Assembly: GCF_902832845.1 (NCBI RefSeq) | Contig: NZ_CADFDB010000001.1 | Span: 248,001 to 312,000, forward strand | Source: Burkholderia metallica | GTDB taxonomy: Bacteria > Pseudomonadota > Gammaproteobacteria > Burkholderiales > Burkholderiaceae | Direction: 5' to 3' | DNA: 64,000 bases | In this document: piece by piece, positions 8,383 through 17,147 of the stretch | Numbering within the stretch: position 1 is the first letter of the stretch | Layout of the letters: each line of letters begins with the position of its first letter | The notes under the pieces: generated by a model | Database searches by the model: none | What the model saw: the letters and a program-made list of their open reading frames with translations, nothing else | What the model was told of the DNA's origin: nothing | Made by a program: the position numbers and the translations under genes

Positions 8383-9837
8383 ATGACTTCCGTCGACACT
8401 ACCCCCGTCCTCGACCATGACAAGCTCGTTACCTTCATCGAGCGCAAGTGGAACGATGAAATCCTCCATGCACTGACCGACTACATCGCGATTCCCGCGA
8501 AGAGCCCGGCATTCGACCCCGACTGGGCGAAGCGCGGCTATCTCGAGCGCGTCGTCACCGATGCCGCGCAGTGGGCCGAACGCCAGCCGGTGAAGGGCCT
8601 GAAGCTCGAGATCGTGCGTTTGCCCGGCCGCACGCCGGTGATCTTCTTCGAAACGCCCGCCACGCGCTCGGGCAGCACCGACACGATCCTGCTGTACGGC
8701 CACCTCGACAAGCAGCCCGAATTCGACGGCTGGCGCGCGGACCTCGGCCCGTGGACGCCGAAGTACGAGAACGGCAAGCTGTACGGCCGCGGCGGCGCGG
8801 ACGACGGCTACGCGATCTACGCGAGCCTCGCGGCGCTCGGCGCGCTCGACGAGCAGGGCATCGAGCGGCCGCGTTGCGTCGGCCTGATCGAGACCTGCGA
8901 GGAGTCGGGCAGCTACGACCTGCTGCCGTACGTCGACGCACTGCGCGACCGGCTCGGCCAGGTATCGCTCGTCGTGTGCCTCGATTCGGGCGCCGGCAAC
9001 TACGACCAGATGTGGCTCACCACGTCGCTGCGCGGGCTCGTGTCCGGCGACCTGCAGGTCGAGGTGCTCGAGGAAGGCGTGCACTCGGGCGTCTTCGGCG
9101 GCATCGCGCCGTCGAGCTTCCGCGTGATGCGCCAGTTGTTCGAGCGTCTCGAAGATGCGAAGAACGGCAACCTGTTGCCCGGCGTGTTCCATTGCGAGAT
9201 TCCCGACAGCCGCGTGCGCGAAGCCGACGCGGCCGCCGCGATTCTCGGCGACGCCGTGTGGAAGGGGCTGCCGTGGGCCTGCGGCGCGGACGGCAAGCCG
9301 GTGCTGCCGACCACGACCGATCCGCGCGAGGCGCTGCTGAATTCGACGTGGCGTCCGTCGCTGTCGGTCACCGGTGCGGCCGGCCTGCCGGCGCTCGCCG
9401 ATGCGGGCAACGTGCTGCGCCCGCGCACCGCGTTCAAGCTGTCGCTGCGCCTGCCGCCGCTCGTCGACGCCGCGCAGGCCGTGCAGCAATTGAAGGAATT
9501 GCTCGAACTCGATCCGCCGTACAACGCGAAGGTCACGTTCAAGCCGGACGCGGGCGCCGCGACGGGCTGGAGCGCGCCGGATCTCGCGCCGTGGCTCGCA
9601 TCGTCGCTCGATGCCGCGTCGCGCCGCCACTTCGGTGCCGACTGCGCGTACATGGGCCTCGGCGGCACGATCCCGCTGATGAACGTGCTTCAGGAGGGTT
9701 TTCCGTCCGCCCAGTTCATGGTGTGCGGCGTGCTCGGGCCGAAGTCGAACGCGCACGGCCCGAACGAATTCCTGCACGTGCCGTACGCGAAGAAGCTGAC
9801 GGCGGCGGTCGCGGACGTGATCGCGACCGCGCGCTGA
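8383..9837 (+). CDS. M20 family metallopeptidase (dipeptidase-like)
   Basis: A 484-residue zinc-dependent M20 peptidase, longer than a minimal carboxypeptidase and similar in size to cytosolic nonspecific dipeptidases. Metal-site motifs are visible in order: YGHLDKQPE (His and Asp ligands), GRGGADDGYA (bridging Asp), and ETCEESGSYD (catalytic Glu pair). A dimerisation or lid domain lies between the metal-binding halves. It has no signal peptide, so it is cytoplasmic. The ATG at 8383 is followed directly by the conserved N-terminus. The next gene, an Ldh2-type dehydrogenase, begins 60 bases later, so the two may be co-transcribed. The natural substrate is unknown. Confidence 0.88.
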   Translation: MTSVDTTPVLDHDKLVTFIERKWNDEILHALTDYIAIPAKSPAFDPDWAKRGYLERVVTDAAQWAERQPVKGLKLEIVRLPGRTPVIFFETPATRSGSTDTILLYGHLDKQPEFDGWRADLGPWTPKYENGKLYGRGGADDGYAIYASLAALGALDEQGIERPRCVGLIETCEESGSYDLLPYVDALRDRLGQVSLVVCLDSGAGNYDQMWLTTSLRGLVSGDLQVEVLEEGVHSGVFGGIAPSSFRVMRQLFERLEDAKNGNLLPGVFHCEIPDSRVREADAAAAILGDAVWKGLPWACGADGKPVLPTTTDPREALLNSTWRPSLSVTGAAGLPALADAGNVLRPRTAFKLSLRLPPLVDAAQAVQQLKELLELDPPYNAKVTFKPDAGAATGWSAPDLAPWLASSLDAASRRHFGADCAYMGLGGTIPLMNVLQEGFPSAQFMVCGVLGPKSNAHGPNEFLHVPYAKKLTAAVADVIATAR

Positions 9838-9897
9838 TCGCCGGATTGCCCGACGTGCCGATGGCCCGACCCGGGCCGACTTGATGGAGTGTTGCCG

Positions 9898-11007
9898 ATG
9901 ACCGTACTGCCGACGCCCGATACCGAACCGCTGCGCATGCGCGCCGAACCGCTGCATGCGTTCGTCGCGGCACTCTGGGAACGGGCCGGCAGCAGCGGGC
10001 GCGAGGCTGCGCTCGTCGCCGATCATCTGGTCGGCGCGAATCTCGCGGGCCACGATTCGCACGGGATCGGGATGATCCCGAACTACGTCGCGTCGTGGCG
10101 GGAAGGGCAGTTGCAGTTGAACGGGCACGCGTCGATCGTGCGCGACGGCGGCGCGGTGCTGACGATCGACGGCGGGCGCGGCTTCGGCCAGGTGATCGCG
10201 TTCGAGGCGATGGTCGAGGGGATCGAGCGTGCGCGACGCATGGGTATCTGTGCGATCGGGCTGCGCGACGTGCATCATCTCGGCCGCATCGGGCACTGGG
10301 CCGAACAGTGCGCGCGCTCGGGGCTCGTGTCGTTCCATTTCGTCAACGTGCCGGGCGACCTGCTGGTCGCACCGTTGCACGGCACCGATCCGCGCTTCGG
10401 CACGAACCCGTTCTGTGCCGCGTATCCGCGTGCGGGCCGGCCGCCGCTGCTGCTCGATTTCGCGACGAGCGCGATCGCGTACGGCAAGACGCGTGTCGCG
10501 TACAACCAGGGCAAGCGCGTGCCGGCCGGGTCGCTGATCGACCATCGCGGGCAGCCGACCGACGATCCGGCCGTGATGCACGAGCAGCCGTTCGGTGCGC
10601 TGCTGCCGTTCGGACTGCACAAGGGCTATGCGCTGGCCGCGATGTGCGAGATTTTCGGCGGGGCGCTCGTCGGCGGGCATACCACCTACGGCGACACGCT
10701 GCAGAAGACGAGCGCGATCGTCAACGGGATGTTGTCGGTGCTGATCGATCCGAATGCGTTCGATGCGGCCGACGCCGAGCGCGAAGCCGATGCGTTCGTC
10801 GCATGGGCGAAGGCGTCGCCGCAGGCCGGCGACGCGCCGGTGCAGGTGCCGGGCGAGCCGGAAGAGGCCAGCCGCGCGGCACGCGGTGCCGGCGGCATTC
10901 CGGTCGACCGCGCGACGTGGCGGCAGATTCGCGACAGCGCGGCGGCGGTCGGCTTCGATGACGCGGCGCTCGATGCGTGGACGCAACGTTGCACGGAGCG
11001 CGCATGA
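9898..11007 (+). CDS. Ldh2/malate-lactate dehydrogenase family oxidoreductase
   Basis: A 369-residue NAD(P)H-dependent 2-hydroxyacid dehydrogenase of the Ldh2 (malate/L-lactate/ureidoglycolate dehydrogenase) family, cytoplasmic. Family motifs include GHDSHGIGMIPNYV, the catalytic-His region DVHHLGRIGHW, and the cofactor region DPRFGTNPFC.AYPR. An in-frame GTG lies at 9889, but GGAG at 9886-9889 is correctly placed for the ATG at 9898, so that start is preferred. The gene ends in an ATGA overlap with the TfoX-like gene. Exact substrate (malate, lactate, ureidoglycolate, delta-1-piperideine carboxylate and others) cannot be set from sequence. Confidence 0.87.
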   Translation: MTVLPTPDTEPLRMRAEPLHAFVAALWERAGSSGREAALVADHLVGANLAGHDSHGIGMIPNYVASWREGQLQLNGHASIVRDGGAVLTIDGGRGFGQVIAFEAMVEGIERARRMGICAIGLRDVHHLGRIGHWAEQCARSGLVSFHFVNVPGDLLVAPLHGTDPRFGTNPFCAAYPRAGRPPLLLDFATSAIAYGKTRVAYNQGKRVPAGSLIDHRGQPTDDPAVMHEQPFGALLPFGLHKGYALAAMCEIFGGALVGGHTTYGDTLQKTSAIVNGMLSVLIDPNAFDAADAEREADAFVAWAKASPQAGDAPVQVPGEPEEASRAARGAGGIPVDRATWRQIRDSAAAVGFDDAALDAWTQRCTERA

Positions 11008-11477
11008 GCTGGCAGTCGGAGAAGGCGCGCGGCGAGGAGATCGCGTATCAGCTCGCGCCGCTCGGCAACGTGACGGTCGTGCGGTTCTTCAGCGGTGCGG
11101 CGATGCGGCTCGACGGCGTGATGTTCGGCTTCATGTCGCGCGGGTCGCTGTTCCTGCGTGTGGATGCCGTGAACCGTCCGGCGTTCGTCGCGGCGGGGAT
11201 GGGGTCGTTCTTGTACGAGCGGCCCACGCGGACCGTCGCGCTCGCGGGCTACTACGAAACACCGGCCGACGTGCTCGAGGACGCAGGCGCGCTGTTCGAC
11301 TGGTGCCGCAGCGCGTATCGCGCGGCGCTGCTGGCAGGGCCGCCGAAGCGCAAGGCGCGGGCGGCGGTGAAACCGGTGGGGGAAGGGAAGCCGGCGGTGA
11401 AGCGAGCGGCGAAACCGGCGGCGAAACCAACGACGAAACCAGCGGCAAAACCCACAGCAAAACGCAAGCAAACCTAA
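11004..11477 (+). CDS. TfoX N-terminal domain protein with Lys/Ala/Pro tail
   Basis: A 157-residue protein whose first 105 residues match the TfoX/Sxy N-terminal domain (VRFFSGAAMRLDGVMFGFM, then FLYERP). The last 40 or so residues are a low-complexity basic tail of repeated AAKP/TTKP units, resembling histone-H1-like tails that bind DNA nonspecifically. The TfoX C-terminal domain is absent. The start is fixed by ATGA coupling to the preceding dehydrogenase gene. TfoX proteins modulate competence genes in gamma-proteobacteria, but stand-alone N-domain proteins have no settled role. Confidence 0.8.
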   Translation: MSWQSEKARGEEIAYQLAPLGNVTVVRFFSGAAMRLDGVMFGFMSRGSLFLRVDAVNRPAFVAAGMGSFLYERPTRTVALAGYYETPADVLEDAGALFDWCRSAYRAALLAGPPKRKARAAVKPVGEGKPAVKRAAKPAAKPTTKPAAKPTAKRKQT

Positions 11478-11487
11478 TACCGACCAA

Positions 11488-11505
11488 GCGAAGCAACCGC
11501 TTCGC
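11488..11505 (+). terminator. possible terminator hairpin after the TfoX-like gene
   Basis: A perfect 7-bp stem (GCGAAGC, loop AACC, GCTTCGC) starts 11 bases after the stop codon. The following 30 bases are pyrimidine-rich with short T-runs but no continuous U-tract. It is therefore a weak intrinsic-terminator candidate. The rest of the 300-base gap up to 11780 shows nothing else recognisable. Confidence 0.4.
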
Positions 11506-11780
11506 GAACTTCGCTTTCCTTTCTTTCGGTCTCGGCCGTATCCGTGCGGTGCACGCGGCGTGATGCCCGGCGGCGCGCCCGCACCGGTGCGCAAAAGCCA
11601 CTGGCTTGCCGCATCGCACATCCCCCGTGCTTCACAACGGCGGCCCCGGCGTTTATGATCGGCGCGGGTTGCACCCGTGCATCGCGCGACCCGCGCCGGC
11701 CTCGCCGCCGGCTCCGCGAACGACGCATCGTACGTCGCGCGGCATGCTTCCCCACTCATCATTCCAGACGGAGACAGCCG

Positions 11781-12359
11781 ATGCTCGTCCTGATTCTCGG
11801 TTTAGCGATCTTCCTCGGTGTGCACTCGATCCGGCTCGTCGCGGACGGCTGGCGGTCGGCGACGATCGAGCGGATCGGCGAGAAAGGCTGGAAGGGCCCG
11901 TATGCGATCGCGTCGATCGTCGGCTTCGTGCTGATCGTCTGGGGTTACGGCATCGCGCGTGAGGGCGCGACGCTGCTGTGGGTGTCGCCCGTCGGCGTGC
12001 GCCACCTCACCGGGATGCTGACCGCGATCGCCTTCGTGCTGATCGCCGCGTCGTACGTGCCCGGCAACCGCATCAAGATGCTCGTCGGCCATCCGATGGT
12101 GGCCGGCGTGGCGGTTTGGGCGATCGCGCACCTGCTCGCGAACGGCACGCTGCACGCGGTCGTGCTGTTCGGCGCGTTCTTCGTGTGGTCGCTCGTCGAT
12201 TTCGTCGTGTGGCGTGCGCGCGATCGCCGCGATGGCGTACGCTATCCCGCGGGCAGGCTGTCGGGCGACGTCGTGGCGATCGTGGCCGGGCTCGTCGCAT
12301 GGGCCGTCTTCGCGCTGTTCCTGCACGGCTTGCTGATCGGCGTGCGGCCGTTCGGTTGA
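11781..12359 (+). CDS. NnrU family membrane protein
   Basis: A 192-residue integral membrane protein with about five to six hydrophobic helices. It matches the NnrU family: LGLAIFLGVHSIRLVADGWR at the N-terminus, then HPMVAGVAVWAIAHLLANG and VVLFGAFFVWSLVDFVVWRARD. NnrU was named from a denitrification locus and is related to the isoprenylcysteine-methyltransferase-like NnrU/MAPEG-type proteins. No nitric oxide or nitrite reductase gene is nearby, so a nitrogen-oxide role is not supported here. The ATG at 11781 follows GGAG at 11770. Confidence 0.85.
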   Translation: MLVLILGLAIFLGVHSIRLVADGWRSATIERIGEKGWKGPYAIASIVGFVLIVWGYGIAREGATLLWVSPVGVRHLTGMLTAIAFVLIAASYVPGNRIKMLVGHPMVAGVAVWAIAHLLANGTLHAVVLFGAFFVWSLVDFVVWRARDRRDGVRYPAGRLSGDVVAIVAGLVAWAVFALFLHGLLIGVRPFG

Positions 12360-12410
12360 GCGAACGACCGAACGACCGAACGATGGCCCCCCGGCCGCCG
12401 ACGCCAACGC

Positions 12411-13790
12411 TCAGCGCAGCTTCGCGCCGGCCGCGTCGCCGAGTTGCGCCGGCTTGCGGCGCAGGAAATACGCGGCGACGATCGCGATCGCCGTCGAAAC
12501 CGTGAACCAGAACTGGAAGCGCGAATCCGGGTTGAATGCCTGCGAGCCGAGCACGGCGACGAGCGCCAGCAGCGCGACCCAGTTCGACACCGGATAGAAC
12601 CACGCGCGGAACGCCGCCGGATCGCGTTGTTCGTGTTGCGTCTGCCGGCGCATCGCGAAGTGCGCGACGATGATGAAGATCCACACGATCATCACGAACG
12701 CACCGCTGCTCTTCGCGAGCATCAGGAACAGGTCGCCGCCGCTCACGAAGTGAATTCCCAGAATCGACACGCAGATCGCGAGGCACAGCACGAGCGCGTT
12801 CATCGGCACGCCTTTCGCGTTGGTGCGGCCGAACACCGCGGGTGCGTGACCCCGCTGGCTCAGCGAGAACAGCATGCGCGAGTTCGAGAACAGGAACGAG
12901 TTCATCACCGACATGAACGACACGAACAGCACGATCTTCATCGCGACGGCCGCGCTCGTGAAGCCTGCCATGCTGAACAGCGACACATACGGCGATTTCA
13001 GGTTGGCCTTGTCGGTCCACGGCATGCACAGGATCAGGATCGATACCGAGCCGACGTAGAACACCATCACGCGCACGATCACGCTCTTGATCGCGCGGAT
13101 CACGTTATTGCTCGGGTTCTCGGATTCGCCCGCCGCCACGGCCGCGATTTCGCTGCCGCCGAGCGAGAAGATCACGACCATCACGCCCGCGAGCACGGGC
13201 GAGATGCCGTTCGGCATGAAGCCGCCGTGATCGGTGAGGTTCACGAGCCCCGGCGCCGGAATGCGCGGCTGGAAGCCGAGCAGGATCGATGCGCCGAGCG
13301 CCATGAACACGATGATCGTCGCGACCTTCGCGAACGACAGCCAGTATTCCGCTTCGCCGAACGAGCGCACCGAGTACGCGTTGCTCGCGATCAGCGTGAC
13401 GAGCATGAACAGCGCGCCGCCCCAGATCGGCAGCCACGGCAGGAAATCGTGGAGGATCGCGCCGAGCAGGATCGCCTCGACGGTAATCGTCATCATCGAC
13501 TTGAACCAGTACAGCCAGCCGACCGCGAAGCCCGCCCATTCGCCGAGATAGCTGCTCGCGTAGGTGGAGAACGATCCGCTGTCGGGGTTGCGCGAGGCCA
13601 TTTCGCCGAGCATGAACATGACCAGCGTGACGATCACGCCGCCGATCAGGTACGACAGGATCGCCGCGGGGCCGGCGCTCGCGATGATCGCGCCGGAGCC
13701 GACGAACAGGCCCGCGCCGATCACGCCGCCGAGCGCGATCATCGTGATGTGCCGTTGCTTGAGGCTTTGCCTCAATGAGTTGTCCTGCAT
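12411..13790 (-). CDS. amino-acid permease, AAT/GabP-like APC family
   Basis: A 459-residue APC transporter with 12 predicted transmembrane helices. The N-terminal signature QRHITMIALGGVIGAGLFVGSG and the following helix PAAILSYLIGGVIV are typical of the amino-acid transporter (AAT) subfamily that includes GabP, ProY and CycA. The motif GESENPSNNVIRAIKSVIVR follows TM6-7. It imports an amino acid or GABA by proton symport at the inner membrane; the substrate cannot be assigned. It stands alone, convergent with nnrU and head-on to a 280-base gap before the TSUP gene, where nothing recognisable was seen. Confidence 0.87.
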   Translation of the reverse strand: MQDNSLRQSLKQRHITMIALGGVIGAGLFVGSGAIIASAGPAAILSYLIGGVIVTLVMFMLGEMASRNPDSGSFSTYASSYLGEWAGFAVGWLYWFKSMMTITVEAILLGAILHDFLPWLPIWGGALFMLVTLIASNAYSVRSFGEAEYWLSFAKVATIIVFMALGASILLGFQPRIPAPGLVNLTDHGGFMPNGISPVLAGVMVVIFSLGGSEIAAVAAGESENPSNNVIRAIKSVIVRVMVFYVGSVSILILCMPWTDKANLKSPYVSLFSMAGFTSAAVAMKIVLFVSFMSVMNSFLFSNSRMLFSLSQRGHAPAVFGRTNAKGVPMNALVLCLAICVSILGIHFVSGGDLFLMLAKSSGAFVMIVWIFIIVAHFAMRRQTQHEQRDPAAFRAWFYPVSNWVALLALVAVLGSQAFNPDSRFQFWFTVSTAIAIVAAYFLRRKPAQLGDAAGAKLR

Positions 13791-14081
13791 CTCCTACCTC
13801 TAATTATTGTTGACCGGGAACGCATCGGGTGGCGCGGCGGCAAGCGTTCTGCCGCCGCAGGGGCGCCGATGTCGAGGGAGCGTGTGTGACGCGATGTGCC
13901 GGGCCGCCGGCGCTGAATCGGAATGGCGGCCGCGAAGTGCCGGTCGGTGCCCGCGAGAGGGCGACGACGACCGCAACCCCGGATTGTGGGCGGACACCGC
14001 CGTCGCGGCAAACGAGATATGCGAAAGACGTCTTGCGGTTTGCTCATCAATTGCCGCGAGGGCGGCAAGCGCGTGTTCGCG

Positions 14082-14819
14082 TCAGATCGGCCTGACGAAC
14101 AACCCGACGGTGAGCACGGCGCCAATGCAGACGATCCCGATCCGCAGCACGCGTTCGTTGACGCGGTGCAGCGCCCACGTGCCGAGCAGGCCGCCGACGA
14201 TCGCGCCGCCGCCGAGCGCGAGCGCGTTGCCCCAGTGCAGGTGCGGCGACGTCAGGAACAGCACGACGGCCGATGCGTTCATCACGCCCGCGAGCGCGTT
14301 CTTCGTCGACATCGCGTGACGCGGCGACAGGCCGGCCATCGTCAGCACGGCCATCATCAGGAAGCCGAGCCCGCCGCCGAAGTAGCCGCCATAGATCGCG
14401 ATCATGAACTGCGACAGCGCGGCCGGGACGGTGCCGAGGTGTGCGGTGCCTTCGCGCGGCTTGCGGAAAAAGCTGCCCCACGCGAACACGATCGTCGCGA
14501 ACAGCACGAGCCACGGCACGAGGCGCGAGAAGATCGACGACGGGGTCTTCAGCAACAGCAGCCCGCCGAGCGCGCCGCCGACCACGCTGATCGCGAACAT
14601 CGCGCGAAACGACAGCTTGCCGACGCCGCGCACCAGCTTGCGGCTCGCCCAGCCGGTCGTGACCTGCGCGGGAAACAGCGCGACCGTCGACGTGATGTTT
14701 GCCGCGAGCGGCGACATGCCCGACACGATCAGCGCGGGCAGCGTGACGAACGAGCCGCCGCCGGCCAGGGTGTTCTGCAGTCCGGCCCAGAGGCCGGCGA
14801 GGACGACGAGTGCGAGCAT
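14082..14819 (-). CDS. TSUP/TauE-SafE family anion exporter
   Basis: A 245-residue membrane protein with eight or so hydrophobic segments. It has the internal two-fold repeat of the TauE/SafE (TSUP) family: GLQNTLAGGGSFVTLPALIVSG in the first half and YGGYFGGGLGFLMMAVLTMAG in the second. Members export sulfite, sulfoacetate or other sulfur-containing organic anions. No sulfonate-metabolism gene is adjacent, so the substrate is open. It appears monocistronic. Confidence 0.85.
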   Translation of the reverse strand: MLALVVLAGLWAGLQNTLAGGGSFVTLPALIVSGMSPLAANITSTVALFPAQVTTGWASRKLVRGVGKLSFRAMFAISVVGGALGGLLLLKTPSSIFSRLVPWLVLFATIVFAWGSFFRKPREGTAHLGTVPAALSQFMIAIYGGYFGGGLGFLMMAVLTMAGLSPRHAMSTKNALAGVMNASAVVLFLTSPHLHWGNALALGGGAIVGGLLGTWALHRVNERVLRIGIVCIGAVLTVGLFVRPI

Positions 14820-15455
14820 CGGTGCGGGAGCGGAAGGTGGCGGGGCGCCGGTCGAAAGCGGGCAAGCGCGGCGGACGCACGATGGTAATGCAGGATCGGG
14901 CGCGGCGGGAACCCGTGCGATCGCGGTGTCGTTGCGCGGTTTTCCCGGCCGGCGGACGCGGCGGCGCGGGCCGGACCGTTATCCGGGCTTCCGGGCCGAT
15001 GATCGCACCGACGCGCGCATGCGCGGTCTTACGACGTCGCGCGACCAATGTCTGATTGCCGAACGGCGCGCGCGAAATAGACTGATTGATGAGCGGCAGG
15101 ACAGAACCGGCGGGGTTGGGGCAAGCCGGCGCCCGGTGCGCTCGGGAACGCAGTTCCTGTTGACGGGTTCGATTCCGGCCACGCGGTGCCGGCGCGCCGG
15201 AATCGGGCCACCTTTATTCGGGGGACACGCATGCGCGCCGGCGGGCGAACAGGCGACGAGGTGTCGATCGCGGCCACGCGAGGGTGCTTCGTTGCGGTTG
15301 CTCCGCCGTATCGGCGGAGTAGCTGAATTTCGCAATCCGGATCATGCGGCGCGTGTGCCACGCGCCGTACGATCGACGTTGCCCGATCGCTCCGCAGCCG
15401 GCGGATGTCAGCCGTTGGACGGCCGTCGCGGGGGCGCGGGCGTGAGAGAACAATC
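14820..15455. other. 636-base intergenic region with two strong hairpins
   Basis: No gene was recognised here; long frames on the minus strand have no domain and poor codon use. Two perfect hairpins lie close together: CTCCGCCG-TAT-CGGCGGAG at 15301-15319 and CGGCGCGTG-TGC-CACGCGCCG at 15347-15367. Both sit 90-155 bases upstream of the beta-helix gene start. Neither has a T-run. They may shape the 5' leader of that gene or be remnants of a mobile palindromic repeat. Confidence 0.5.
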
Positions 15456-16751
15456 ATGAGAAAGTCGCTTCACGGAATCGGATCGGGTACGGCCGTCTGC
15501 CTGATCTGCACTGCATGTATCGCCGCATCGCCGGCAGCCGCCTACACGCCGCGCGGCATGCGGCATGCGCATCCTTCTCGCAACGTGCAGCCGCTTGCGA
15601 TCGCGACCGTCCAGCCGACGGCGAACGGCGGAGACCAGGCCGACGCGCTGCAGGCCGCGTTCGATGCGTTGCAGCCGGGCCAGCACCTCGTGCTTGCGCC
15701 GGGACGCTACGTCGTTGGCCGCTCGTTGACGGTATCCAGGGCGGACGTCGTGATCTCCGGCTATGGCGCGACGCTGGTCGCGACCGATCCGGCGCAGCAG
15801 ACCATCGTGATGAGCGGCAGCGGCTCGACGCTCGTCGGCGTCACGCTGGTCGGCACGGGCACGACGCGGCTGACGACACCCGAATCGACGAAGGTCGAGG
15901 TGACGGGCACCGGCGTCCAGGTGCTCGGCGTGACGATCCAGGGCGGCGCCAGCGCCGGGATCTTCGTGTTCGGCGGCAGCAACGTGGCGATCGTGGGCAA
16001 CACCGTGCAGGCGACGCTGGCCGACGGCATCCACACCACCTACGGCTCGACCAACGTGCTGGTGCGCGGCAACACGGTGAAGGACACCGGCGACGACCTG
16101 ATCGCCGTCGTCAGCTACCAGCATGACGGCCGCCTGAGCGCCAACGTGCTGATCGACGGCAATACGGTATCCGGCAATTACTGGGGGCGCGGCATCTCCG
16201 TGGTCGGCGGTCGGTCCGTGACGATTTCGAACAACACTGTCAATGGCGTACAGAAGGCGGCCGGCATCCTGGTCGCGCAGGAGGACAGCTGGAAGACCTA
16301 CGGTGTGTCGGACGTGCTGATCGAGAACAACGTCGTCGGCGCGATCCAGGACGGCACGAACGCGAACAACGGCCTGCCGCCCACCGGGCAGGGCGCGATC
16401 GAACTGGATACGTCGTCGGGGTCGGTGTCGTACGTCGTCGTGAAGGGCAACCGCGTATCGGGTTCGGGCTATGCCGGCTTCCGCGCGGCGGGGAACGTCT
16501 GCCATTTCGCGGTGACCGATACGACGCTCGCGTCGATTGCCGGCGTACCGGTGTCGCTGCTGACGAACGGCTGCCCGGCCGCCAGTATCGTCGCGTACGG
16601 CAATTCGCTGGGCGGCGTCGCGCTGGTGCCGCCGGTCGGCGCCTCCCCGACCGGGACGGTTCCGGCCGGCGGCGCGGTGACCTCGGGGATGCCGGCGGTG
16701 CGCACGAGCCTGATGCGTGCGAATGGCACATCCGCCCCGGCGCGGAACTGA
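15456..16751 (+). CDS. exported right-handed parallel beta-helix protein
   Basis: A 431-residue secreted protein. Residues 1 to about 28 form a Sec signal peptide ending in AAA-Y. Residues about 45-390 are a run of short, regular beta-strand repeats rich in V.I.GNTV/ISNNTV-type coils (for example NVLVRGNTVKDTGDDLIAV), as in pectate-lyase-like and NosD/PbH1 proteins. The N-terminal cap (DALQAAFDALQPGQHLVLAPGRY) resembles that of polysaccharide lyases and epimerases. It therefore probably binds or cleaves a polysaccharide outside the cytoplasm. No catalytic triad could be fixed. The ATG at 15456 starts the signal peptide. Confidence 0.83.
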   Translation: MRKSLHGIGSGTAVCLICTACIAASPAAAYTPRGMRHAHPSRNVQPLAIATVQPTANGGDQADALQAAFDALQPGQHLVLAPGRYVVGRSLTVSRADVVISGYGATLVATDPAQQTIVMSGSGSTLVGVTLVGTGTTRLTTPESTKVEVTGTGVQVLGVTIQGGASAGIFVFGGSNVAIVGNTVQATLADGIHTTYGSTNVLVRGNTVKDTGDDLIAVVSYQHDGRLSANVLIDGNTVSGNYWGRGISVVGGRSVTISNNTVNGVQKAAGILVAQEDSWKTYGVSDVLIENNVVGAIQDGTNANNGLPPTGQGAIELDTSSGSVSYVVVKGNRVSGSGYAGFRAAGNVCHFAVTDTTLASIAGVPVSLLTNGCPAASIVAYGNSLGGVALVPPVGASPTGTVPAGGAVTSGMPAVRTSLMRANGTSAPARN

Positions 16752-17147
16752 CGAGGTTCGCGACGTGCCGCCAGTCGTGCGATCGAACGTGGCGCCGCGC
16801 GATGCGTTCGGGCGCGCGGTTGCCCCGGCGCCGTGGCGGCGTCTGGACTGCGGGCAAGCGGCCGCGATGCGCGGCGATGCGGTCGGTGTGGTCGCGTTTG
16901 ATCTCGTGCTGCGGGTCGTCGGGCGATGCGCGATGACGGTGGCCCTTGCAGTCGAAGTCCGCGGTGTGGATCCCGACGATCGTGCCGGTCGTTCATCGGA
17001 ATGGCCGGTTCGATCGTCGTCGCGTCGCTCGGCGCGTCATCGGCTCATGCCGGCGGCTTCAACTGCGATGAAAAACGGCTGACCGTCGATGCCGATCGTT
17101 ACGTCGAGGCGAGGCCATCCGCGAAGCAGTTGGCCGATCCAGCGCAC
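16752..17147. other. intergenic gap, possible truncated exported ORF
   Basis: No confirmed gene lies here. A frame starting at ATG 17001 and ending at 17174 encodes about 57 residues beginning with a signal-peptide-like stretch (GSIVVASLGASSAHA). It overlaps the 3' end of the convergent MFS gene. It has no recognisable domain and may be the broken start of a lost exported protein. Confidence 0.35.

Noticed and set aside
15029-15457. 142-residue frame on the minus strand upstream of the beta-helix gene
   Set aside because: Composition and lack of any domain suggest random GC-rich openness.
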